From Craspedostauros australis (lineage: Eukaryota; Bacillariophyta; Bacillariophyceae; Mastogloiales; Achnanthaceae), in assembly GCA_026770025.1 (NCBI GenBank), contig JAMXDE010000003.1, forward strand, positions 2,666,001 to 2,730,000: DNA of 64,000 nucleotides. The letters run 5' to 3'. A program made the translations under genes and the position numbers. This document shows positions 40,990 to 49,900 of this stretch, one piece after another; position 1 is the first letter of the stretch; the number at the start of each line of letters is the position of its first letter. The notes under the pieces were generated by a model. That model did no database searches. It saw only the letters and a program-made list of their open reading frames with translations, and was not told the DNA's origin.

Positions 40990-42504
40990 TCACTCCTCTA
41001 TGATTTCCTCCTCTATGATCTCCTCTTCATAGTAGTCCGACGCGTGATTCATGTGGCCGGAGACGTGACTGATGATGATGTCGCTGAGCAGCTGCTGCGT
41101 GCGTGGGTCGATCACCTCCCTCGTGTAGACCAGGACCGTCCCGCAAAGCTCCTCACCATCTCCCTGCAAAAACTCCACGACGTCGGACGTCTTCATGGGT
41201 ATGATCTCCTCGCTTTCCAGGAGGCTCCATTCATTGGGCTCGTCCTTGTCGCTGCTGTCGTCATCATCGTCGTTGTTCTCGCTCTTCGTGGTGCTGGCAC
41301 CTGCCGACGACTTCTCCACAGTCTGAGTCTTGAGGATGGCAACAAAATCGTCCTCGTCACAAAGGATTCCACCGACGAGGTTGTACTTGAGCCCGTTTTT
41401 GAAAATTGCTTTTTTGCACTCCGTCGTGGCGAATTTCGTCATGTCGAGCTGCACCGGTATCTGTATGCTCTCATTCAGCAATTTGGGTGCCTCGTCTTGT
41501 TTCTTGGGCGTCGCACCATCGCCATCAGCGGGTTCATTGTCAAATCGTTGAAGTGCCAGGAAGAGATGATCAGGCAAGGAATGGAAGGGCTGCGTTTTGG
41601 TTGCCTCCCACGCGTTTTCTGGCTTGGTCTTCCCTGATGCTGTGGTTGCCGTATCTGCCGTCGACTTGGCATCACTTTGGGTCTTCCCAGATACGATGCT
41701 GCTGGTTTGATCGCCATCGTCAGTTGCATTCGCCACAGACACGCTGCCATCACCATCTGCATCGGCATCATCGGACGAGGGTTTGGAGGATGATTGTGCA
41801 TTCTTCCCTGACTTCGACGAGCTCCATCCAGCGGGCACCTTGACTTCAAAATCATAATTCTTGGGATCCCACCGCGGCACGACCTGCCTGCGCAACAGCA
41901 GCTTCTCCAACCCTTGCTGCACGCTGTCCATCTTCCCACGCAACGGCAACGGACACCACTGTATCATGGTCTCCTTCTTCGTCCGCTGCGTGATGAAGTC
42001 GTCATCGCAATCAAAGCGCTTGCCGACGATGATGCATTTGGTGACGAGGCCCAGACCGCTGAGATCCAGCATGTTGCGCCACAGCGACGCGTACGACGCC
42101 GACGGCAAGGCCTGCGTGCAGGATTGAATGGTGAGCAGCAGGTATCGCACGGCGAAATTGGCGTTGTGGGGATTGCGGTGGTTGTTGGCAACGACGGCCT
42201 CCAGCGCTCTGTACAGGTCGGTGGGATCCACGGGAGGCGGATCGTCGTCGCCTGCTTGCGTGACGAGCGCCTGCAGCAGCTTGCCGAGCTGTATCAGAAA
42301 TTGCCAGGATTCGGTCATCTTGTCCTTGGGTCCCGAGCGGAAGGTGAGGTAGAAATGGATGAGGGCCTTGCGCAATGCCACGCAGACGTGGGCCACCACC
42401 TGGCAGGCCGGAGCCCAGTGCGGGCAGAACCGATCCTTGCTGTCGGCCTTGGGTTCGACGGACAGGATGCCGCGCACGTGCGATTTAGATGGTTTGAGCG
42501 GCAT
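40990..42504 (-). CDS. Ubiquitin-specific-protease-like protein, probably catalytically dead (504 aa)
   Basis: The second half follows the order of a USP catalytic domain: 'KKETMIQWCPLPLRGKMDSV' then 'QQGLEKLLL' (fingers region), 'SLPDHLFLALQRFDNE' (the L-P-x-x-L-x-x-x-L-x-R-F strand), 'IQIPVQLDMTKFA', 'LKYNLVGGILCDEDDFVAIL' and 'GEELCGTVLVYTR' (terminal strand). In active USPs the segment before V-A-I-L carries G-H-Y with the catalytic His. Here it reads D-E-D-D-F. I also find no N-x-G-N-x-C-Y/F Cys box in the N-terminal half and no paired C-x2-C zinc fingers. About 100 acidic/Ser residues are inserted mid-domain. The C-terminus repeats EEEIIEE. It is most likely a non-catalytic ubiquitin-binding or scaffold protein. 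The family call is from pattern only. Confidence 0.55.
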   Translation of the reverse strand: MPLKPSKSHVRGILSVEPKADSKDRFCPHWAPACQVVAHVCVALRKALIHFYLTFRSGPKDKMTESWQFLIQLGKLLQALVTQAGDDDPPPVDPTDLYRALEAVVANNHRNPHNANFAVRYLLLTIQSCTQALPSASYASLWRNMLDLSGLGLVTKCIIVGKRFDCDDDFITQRTKKETMIQWCPLPLRGKMDSVQQGLEKLLLRRQVVPRWDPKNYDFEVKVPAGWSSSKSGKNAQSSSKPSSDDADADGDGSVSVANATDDGDQTSSIVSGKTQSDAKSTADTATTASGKTKPENAWEATKTQPFHSLPDHLFLALQRFDNEPADGDGATPKKQDEAPKLLNESIQIPVQLDMTKFATTECKKAIFKNGLKYNLVGGILCDEDDFVAILKTQTVEKSSAGASTTKSENNDDDDDSSDKDEPNEWSLLESEEIIPMKTSDVVEFLQGDGEELCGTVLVYTREVIDPRTQQLLSDIIISHVSGHMNHASDYYEEEIIEEEIIEE

Positions 42505-42612
42505 GGTTTAACGTCGTGTGGTGTGGTGTGGTGCGGCGCAATGAGTGTTTCTTCTGGGGCCCTGTGCTGCGTTTGGATCAAGGAAGGCTTGCGCTCCTTC
42601 CAAGCTATGATT

Positions 42613-42669
42613 GGTCTGTGGTATAATAGATCTGTGGTATTATAGATCTGTGGTATAATAGGTCTGTGG
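42613..42669. repeat. 16-bp tandem repeats containing TATAATA upstream of the USP-like gene
   Basis: Units of GATCTGTGGTATAATA type at 42613, 42629 and 42645 plus a partial at 42661; the middle one has TATTATA. The array starts 109 nt upstream of the ATG at 42504, a position suited to multiplied promoter boxes. Confidence 0.85.
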
Positions 42670-43423
42670 CGGATACAATAGCCAATGCTGTGGTGTTGCA
42701 AAGACGGCAAAGGCCAACGTTCTGATGCGATGCGAGATCTCTTGGAGATATGGCAGGGATGCTTGCAAGTGGATACACTCTTCTTAACGGAATGGAAGCT
42801 GGTTCTCGAGCGTACTCTGCGAGAAGAATCAACCCTTGCGGTAGCTTAGTGAGTGGCTTTGCTTCAGGGCAGCAGATGGAGTGTGGTGGAGTATGCGTAG
42901 ACGACTCTGCTCTCTGCTATGTCACAAGCATTGATGCCAAGCACGCAGCGTTGTTTTGTGCTGTTTTCGCCTGCCGACTCCACTACGACTATTTCTGCCA
43001 TTGTCAACATGGCTGTTTTGCTGCTTTTGCGCGTACCTATTGCTGGTTGTTTCTCCAACACGGGCATTTTGGCGCGTTGCGAAGACAGAGTCATCGGAGT
43101 CGAAAACAACATCCATGTTCGGCGCGGATCCGACAGAGTCGATTGTGTCGAATTCATGATTTGATCCGCGCGACCTGACTCAGATCATCCGAAGTTCTCA
43201 TCACATTTTCTTCCTCTTTTTCGCTTTTCTCGTTTTCGCTTCTCTCGCCGCCACCAACAACAACAACCAAGACAACATCGACAACATCGATGCCAACGCA
43301 ACAAGACAAGCATCACAACCCACTCCAACAATAACACGAGTACGAGCAGAGAGATCAGCAGCAGCCTCGGCAAGTACTGCAACAGACAATAAAATTCATC
43401 AACCGATTCTGTGACGGTCAGTC
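42670..43423. other. Divergent intergenic region before the photolyase-fusion gene
   Basis: No gene recognised. From about 43250 the + strand carries CAACAACAAGACAACATCG-like repeats typical of leaders here. The likely transcribed leader of the 43682 gene begins somewhere in this part. Confidence 0.5.
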
Positions 43424-43681
43424 ATGCTCTCGGGATTGGTGTTGCACGCAACCCAGACAACGCTCTGCACATCAAGACTGGCATCCCCTCGCGCACGAGG
43501 ACGTCGTCCAACTTCGACTTACACATTGACGTCAAGGAATCGAGCTGCTGGCAAGCATCTTCTGCTGCCATTCCTCTACCTTCTTTCCCTTATCCTCCTT
43601 GTCCTTCCAGCGCACTTCACACAGCTGTCAAACGATATCGCATTCCTGCTCGCACCAATCCAACCAGCAGCAGCCTTCACC

Positions 43682-46588
43682 ATGGCACGGCCAACAACAA
43701 GATCAAGAACGAGGTCCAAAGTCGCTGTTGCGTCCAAGCTCAATCAGGCTGCTGCGAACAACAACCGCAAGCCAGTCATCGAGGGACGCGTGGAGCTCTT
43801 CTTCAAAGACACGGAGGAGCTCAAGGAACGCGTCCAATGGCTGTCAGATCATGGCGTCAAGTCCTTCAATCTCGTCAACAAACATCAAAAGGACACAGTC
43901 GATCAATGGGTCAAGACCATCCAACAGGTCATCCCCGACGCCGACATCTGCGCGCACTACTCCCTCAAGTACAACAAGGTGCCGCGCCGTGCCGCCGACG
44001 CCCACACGGCCAGATGGAACGAGTTTTGGAAGTCCACCACGGCGACGGAGGTCCTCATGATCACGGGAAGCGGCGGCAAGGACAGGATGTGGAATACCGC
44101 CAGCGTCGTGCAACAGTTCACTGCACGCAAAGGCCAGATTGCGAAACTGGCCGTCGCGTACAATCCCTACTTCCCGTATCCCAAGGATCGGTTGCAGGAG
44201 CTCAACAAGCTGGAGATGAAGCTGACGTCGCGTTGTGTCGACAAGGTGTACTTGCAATTCGGCACGGACCTGGTGGCATTGAAGCAGGCGCTGGAGCTGC
44301 TGGCCTCAAAACAACGCCAAATGCAGCCAGGTCGATCTTTGGCGATAGCTGGTTCCATCTTTCTGCCAACAGCCAAACTCATCGCTCAGCAGAAGTTCCG
44401 CCCGTGGAATGGAGTCTTCCTGAGTCCCGATTTCCTCAGCGGGCCAGAGCACGCCACCCAGATCGTGGTGGAGATGCTGAAGCTTTACGAGCAATACGGT
44501 GTCGAAGTGCTGTGGGAGGCACCAGGAATTCGCAATGACAAGGACTTGGCCATGGCGCAGTCCCTCCAACGGCAGCTCTCGTCGAATGAGAGCAGCGCCG
44601 ATTCAATTTCAGTCTCAGCCAACCCGACTCTGCCACCGCTTGGCGGCGGTGCAAGTGATGGTGATGGCAACAGCAACGGCAGCGATAGCGACAGTGATGG
44701 CGACAGGGGATACGGTGCAGCAGACGAGACTGCCCCGGCCAAACGACCAAGGGTTGGTCAAGCACCCCTTGCATCCAACGCTGGACGCAACAACGCGAGA
44801 CTAGCAAACGCTGCACGAATCAAATCCAAAAACATGGAGAAGGAGATTTCGATGGATGACGCCGTCCGGCAGAGTGACACAACATGCGTGCTACTGTTTG
44901 GAACTCACGACATTCGCTTGTACGACAACCGGGCCGTGCATGCCGCGGCATCTCGACACAAAACGGTCGTGCCGGTCTTCTTGTGGGACCCGCAAAGCAC
45001 GCATGTTCTGGGCGCGTTGCAGGTGGTGGTGAAAGACGCGCTGCGGAGCCTTGAAGCAGCATTGCACCCATTCGGTTTGAAACTCGTCTGTCGCAATTGC
45101 AGCAACAGCGAGACGGCGACGGCTGCAGATGAACTCGCGCAAATTGCAGAATCCGTCGGCGCCACGCACGTGTACTGGAACAAAGGACATTCCACGGAGA
45201 CGAGACAGGCCGAGCAGGAGCGCCGGCGAAGACTGACCGAGACGGGATTGGAGATACAGGAAACGCAGTCGTCGTTGCTTTTCGATCCCGACACCATCTC
45301 GTTGAGCAAGGGCTTTCACGGCGGGCACTGGGGGACGCTCATGCCCTTCATGAAGAACTGCCTCAAGACGCATGGCGAGCCACCAAAGCCAATCCCAAAG
45401 CACAAGACCTTTGGGAAGTTACAAGCCATTGTGGGGCCATCCATCTGGCCTCGCTCAGATGGAATTGATGGTCTTCTTATGGCCGTCATGCCACCAAAGA
45501 CTGATTGGAACAAGCCAATCCTGGATCGTTTCCCCATGAGCGAGGAATCGGCCAAGAAGACGCTGGAATCATTCTTCAAGAAAGGATTCCCCAAGTACGA
45601 AAAGGAACGAAGCAGAGCCGACAAGGAATGGGCAACCTCCAATCTATCCGTCCATCTCCGCGTGGGAACACTGTCACCGTACGAGCTGTACTGGAGAGTC
45701 AAGAGCACGACGCTTGCGTACGGAGAGATCAAGACGTTCTCTCGACGGCTAATTTGGAGAGACCTGGCCTACTTCCAGCTGCACTGCTTCCCCGACATGA
45801 GATACGTGTCGATTCGAAAACATTACGAAAACACGCAGTGGGTGACAGGTGATGAGGAGCGCAGACGGCTGGAGGCATGGAAGTGGGGCAAGACGGGATT
45901 CCCCATCGTCGATGCTGGAATGCGAGAGCTGTACGCGACTGGTTGGATGACGCAAAATGTCCGCATGGTGGTTGCGAGCTTCCTGGTGGAATTTCTTCGC
46001 GTGAACTGGGTGAAAGGCTGCGAATGGTTCCACTACACGCTTGTCGATGCCGACGACGCGATCAATCCCATGATGTGGCAGAATGCCGGTCGCTCAGGAA
46101 TCGATCAATGGAACTTCATCTTGTCTCCCGAAACGGCGTCGCAGGATCCCACAGGCAAGTACACGAGACGATGGGTCCCCGAGCTGGCCAAACTGCCCAC
46201 CAAAAACCTCGTCCATCGACCATGGGAAGCTCCGAAGCAGGTCCTTGCAGAAGCGGGCGTCGTCCTTGGAGAGACTTACCCGCATCGGGTGATCACGGCC
46301 CTGAAGGCGGAACGAGCAAAGAGCGTTGCGGCTGTGCTTGCGATGCGTGGTCAGGCACAGGATGCGAACAGCGACCGGGGTTATGACATGGTGAAGCTCC
46401 CAAATGGACAAAGCACTGTAGTGTTCACAAAGAAAGAGTATCGAATCGATGAATTTGGGAACTCATTGAGGGAGCCACCAAGAGGCGCTGGCGCCGGTGG
46501 TGTTGAGAGCGAAGCGGGCAGCAACGTTCGAAGCAAATCAGGTTCCAAGGCCAAGAAATCAGCAAAGGCGAGACGAGCACGGCGGTAA
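43682..46588 (+). CDS. MTHFR-like barrel fused to cryptochrome/photolyase (968 aa)
   Basis: Intronless. The N-terminal domain (about residues 30-300) resembles the methylenetetrahydrofolate reductase (beta/alpha)8 barrel: 'VLMITGSGGKDRMWNT', 'AVAYNPYFPY', 'VDKVYLQFGTDL', 'IAGSIFLPTAKLIAQQKFRP' and 'GVEVLWEAPGI'. A Gly/Ser/Asp linker follows. From about residue 398 comes a full cryptochrome/photolyase: the photolyase N-terminal alpha/beta domain ('LLFGTHDIRLYDNRAVHAAA', 'VPVFLW') and then the FAD domain ('LSVHLRVGTLSPYELYWRV', 'RRLIWRDLAYFQLHCFPDM', 'WKWGKTGFPIVDAGMREL', 'TGWMTQNVRMVVASFL', 'VDADDAINPMMWQNAG'). The last motif keeps an Asn and Trp where E. coli photolyase has N378 and W382. Photolyases often use a folate antenna, which gives the fusion a clear possible logic. 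The C-terminus is basic. Start 43682 has a good ACCATGG context. The frame is open to 43424, adding a hydrophobic stretch that ends AAAF and could be a plastid leader. Confidence 0.85.
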   Translation: MARPTTRSRTRSKVAVASKLNQAAANNNRKPVIEGRVELFFKDTEELKERVQWLSDHGVKSFNLVNKHQKDTVDQWVKTIQQVIPDADICAHYSLKYNKVPRRAADAHTARWNEFWKSTTATEVLMITGSGGKDRMWNTASVVQQFTARKGQIAKLAVAYNPYFPYPKDRLQELNKLEMKLTSRCVDKVYLQFGTDLVALKQALELLASKQRQMQPGRSLAIAGSIFLPTAKLIAQQKFRPWNGVFLSPDFLSGPEHATQIVVEMLKLYEQYGVEVLWEAPGIRNDKDLAMAQSLQRQLSSNESSADSISVSANPTLPPLGGGASDGDGNSNGSDSDSDGDRGYGAADETAPAKRPRVGQAPLASNAGRNNARLANAARIKSKNMEKEISMDDAVRQSDTTCVLLFGTHDIRLYDNRAVHAAASRHKTVVPVFLWDPQSTHVLGALQVVVKDALRSLEAALHPFGLKLVCRNCSNSETATAADELAQIAESVGATHVYWNKGHSTETRQAEQERRRRLTETGLEIQETQSSLLFDPDTISLSKGFHGGHWGTLMPFMKNCLKTHGEPPKPIPKHKTFGKLQAIVGPSIWPRSDGIDGLLMAVMPPKTDWNKPILDRFPMSEESAKKTLESFFKKGFPKYEKERSRADKEWATSNLSVHLRVGTLSPYELYWRVKSTTLAYGEIKTFSRRLIWRDLAYFQLHCFPDMRYVSIRKHYENTQWVTGDEERRRLEAWKWGKTGFPIVDAGMRELYATGWMTQNVRMVVASFLVEFLRVNWVKGCEWFHYTLVDADDAINPMMWQNAGRSGIDQWNFILSPETASQDPTGKYTRRWVPELAKLPTKNLVHRPWEAPKQVLAEAGVVLGETYPHRVITALKAERAKSVAAVLAMRGQAQDANSDRGYDMVKLPNGQSTVVFTKKEYRIDEFGNSLREPPRGAGAGGVESEAGSNVRSKSGSKAKKSAKARRARR

Positions 46589-46906
46589 GCCCTGGACATG
46601 ACCATGACGTGCTCTCGTTTGTACGGTTCCGTCTCGAACTGACAGCGCGTGCACCCCATGACCTTGTACCACTGTTGCTCTCCTGGAGTCGTCAACCACG
46701 GCCCTCGACGAATAGTATTAGTCTTTGTGCGGCATCGTTTACGAACGAATGTAGTGTAAAAATACTCGTATCGTCCAAGCGCAGTGACAGCATCTTCGAG
46801 AAGAACAAGTGCCGAGAGTTACGAGTGTACTTGACAAAAGAGCTGTACGACTATAATTATTATTGATCGTCATACTCGTAGCTCGCAGCTCGTGTGCAAG
46901 AGTATC
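46589..46906. other. Convergent intergenic region
   Basis: 318 nt between converging stops, AT-rich near 46850-46866 (TATAATTATTATTGA). Likely 3' ends only. Confidence 0.5.
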
Positions 46907-49900
46907 TTATTTGGCATTGTTGCTTTGAGACATTCGCCTTCGAGCATCAAGACGACGCCGATGCCGTGCCATGGATCTCGGGGACAGTCGACGGGAGGAC
47001 CGCACATGCTCCGATTTGCTCTTCGGGGATGGAGGTCTGGCGACCTGAGTAGGCGCCTGCGCAGCCGGCTCTGCGCTCTTGGTTGAGACGAGGGTGGCCG
47101 CTGTGTCGTTGCTTCCAACCGAAATTGGGCTGGCGCGCATGCTGGCTTGCATTTCTTGTTGCTGCCTTTGAAGTCGCGCTCTCTGCCTCACCAGTGCTGA
47201 CTTTGGGGTTGTCGAAGTTGACGCCGAAGTTGAATTCGATGCAGTTGTTGATGCAGTTGTTGCCGTGCTCGTGGACATCGCTGTCGACGCAGTCGACTTT
47301 GCACTTCTTCCGCCCAAGGTTGCCGCTGCTGCTGCCGCTGCAGCCGCAGCCAAAGAGGGTGGATTTTGAGGACTGGGCCTTACCTGGTTCTGCACGCGGC
47401 TCGCGATCTGTCTCTGAAGCAATGCCTGATCGACCATGGCGGGCGGGCCCTGTGGCTTCGGCTGTAGTTTCGGTGGTGCTGCTTTGGCTGTTGCATGTCG
47501 AATATCAGACACCACCTTGCTCATCGATGGCTGCATGCTGGATAGCCGCAGGGACGCCGTGGGTGGACGCTCTCGCCCAGCAGGCGGTCGGCCACGTGGC
47601 TGACTTGCGTGCTGTGGCTGCTGCGGTTGCTGCTGTTGTTGAAGTCGAGCATTCTTGCGCTCCTCACGTTCTTTCTTCTTTTCGTTACGCACAACAACCT
47701 CGAGCTCCTTCTGGAATTCACGAGAGAATTTGCCGATGATCTCGAAGATGTCGTGCGGCTGCGCATTTCGGTCGTTGTGGCCGAAGTACTCGAGGACGCT
47801 TTTGAACTTGGCCGTTGTTGCTTCGATCTTCTGTCTCACAGCGTTCACCTTCGCCATGGCGGCCAACGTGAACAATCCCACCTGCGTCATCTTGAGCTCC
47901 TGGCACTCCTCCTGACCACTCATCTTGACGGAACCCAGGCTGGCATCATCGTCATCGTCTCCGATCCTCGCGGCTGCACCACCTTGCTGAGAGGCCTTCT
48001 CTCGGGCCAGGTGCAGGGAGATGCGTCGGATGTTTTCGAACTGGCTCTCGACGTCATCGAGATCGTTGATGCATTGGTCCCAGTAGATCTTATCGGCTTT
48101 CAGTACTGTCGGGATGTCTTGGGAGAACTCCAACAGCTCGGGGTCCTTCCTTCGGACAAGAAGCACGACGTACTGGAGGACCGTAGTCTTCTTGTCAAGC
48201 GCCTTGGCTTCATTTAATTTCGACAAGGAATCAAGAGTGAAGGCACCGGCCTTTTGCTTGCCCTCCGTGCCGGCCAAGTTCATACGGTTGCCGACCTGCA
48301 ACACGACACCCAACAAGCGTCGGAGTCTCGTCGACGTCTTGACTTCATCGCATGCCTGTTCGACCACGATCGTATCCTTGGAGATGAGCTCGACGAATTC
48401 CATCATTTGCAACTTGAACAGAAGTGCTCGGACCTTGCGCCGGGCGTGCTTCACCGTCATCATCGACACCATGAATTTTTCACACTCGCACAGACTGTCG
48501 AACTTTTCAGCCGCATCGTAGTCCCCCTCGAGCATGTACTTCTCCAGAGCTCGTCGTTCTTCCTTCGTTGGCAGATACTCAATGATGTTTTCGATCTGCT
48601 CCGACGATAACAAGGTATCATCGACCTTGTCGACAGCGTCGGCCATCTCGTCGTGGTTCATCTTCAGCCGCGCCAAAATGATACCCCCATTGTTGGCGCG
48701 CTTCGAATCGATGACGCGGACGCCAGCGCCACGCTTTTGGTTGGCACCAAGGTTCTTCGGAGAGATGACGGGTGTGAGGTCTGCCTTGAAGAGCTGATCG
48801 AACTCGTCTTGGTCGATATCGATTTCGGCCAACTTGGGGTCCTTGTGAATCGCTTCCCACATGGAGTTGGATTGGATCTTTTCAACAGATTGCCAATGCA
48901 ACCGAGTTCGGCGGTGTGTTGGTTTCTTCTTCTTCTGCTGTTGCTTGGTCCTTGTCTCGGCAGTGGCTGCTGGCAAATTGTGATCCTGGTCCATCACATC
49001 TGGATCCTTGCCCTCGCGCTTCATCAAATGCTTCACCTGGTCGATGGAGATACCGATTTTGAGCATCTTGAAGTACTTGGCATATTCCGGGTCTGCCTTC
49101 AGTGGTAACGGAAGCGGCTTATTGTGGTCTCTGTCCATGACGGAAGGATCCCATCCAGCTTTCTTAATCGCATGCTTGACCTGCTCCATAGGCAGACCGA
49201 CTTTGAGCATCTTGAAGTACCTCGCGTACTTCGGGTCATCCTTGAGTGCAACACCTGGGCCAGAATATGGCGGGGAAGGTTCTGATGATGGGGTTTCCTC
49301 GGCCTGCGCCTCTTCCTGCGGTTCTTCGATCGTGCTGCTTGCGGCTTTGTCTGCAGACCTGAATTGGCTCAACGTGGCTGCTGCATCCTCTTCCTTCTTC
49401 TGTGTTGGCGGCATCATCGGACGCTTCCCGAGCTTGGCCCCCAAGAAGTTTGAGAGCATCGCTTGCACGTCACTGGGTTCATCCGCCGGTTCTTCGTTGG
49501 TTTCAGAAGGTTCTTGGCTGGTTTCCACGGTTGCCGGCGTTTCCTGGGAACGCACCGATCCGCCGTCGGCTGCTTCGGTCTTCTTCGCATCGACGAATTT
49601 CTGGAATCTGTTTTCATTCGGCTTTGGATGCTTGATCTCCACCGTGGTGGGTGGAGCTTGGGGAGCCGCGGTCTTCGGCGAGGTTGCTTCCCGGAACGAG
49701 AAGTGTTGCGGTTGATCCTGCGCAGCTCTCTGCGATGTTCTCGCAGTCTCCTGAGATCTTGTGGATTGCGGCATGGCGCTGGCTTGAGAACGGACGGTCA
49801 CATTCTGCAAGTTCATCTGTGCTTGTGAGTTGTGATCCACCTCCCTCTCTGTGTGCATGGGAGTATGTGGGGAAGATCTGTGCTGCACCATCGTTGCCTC

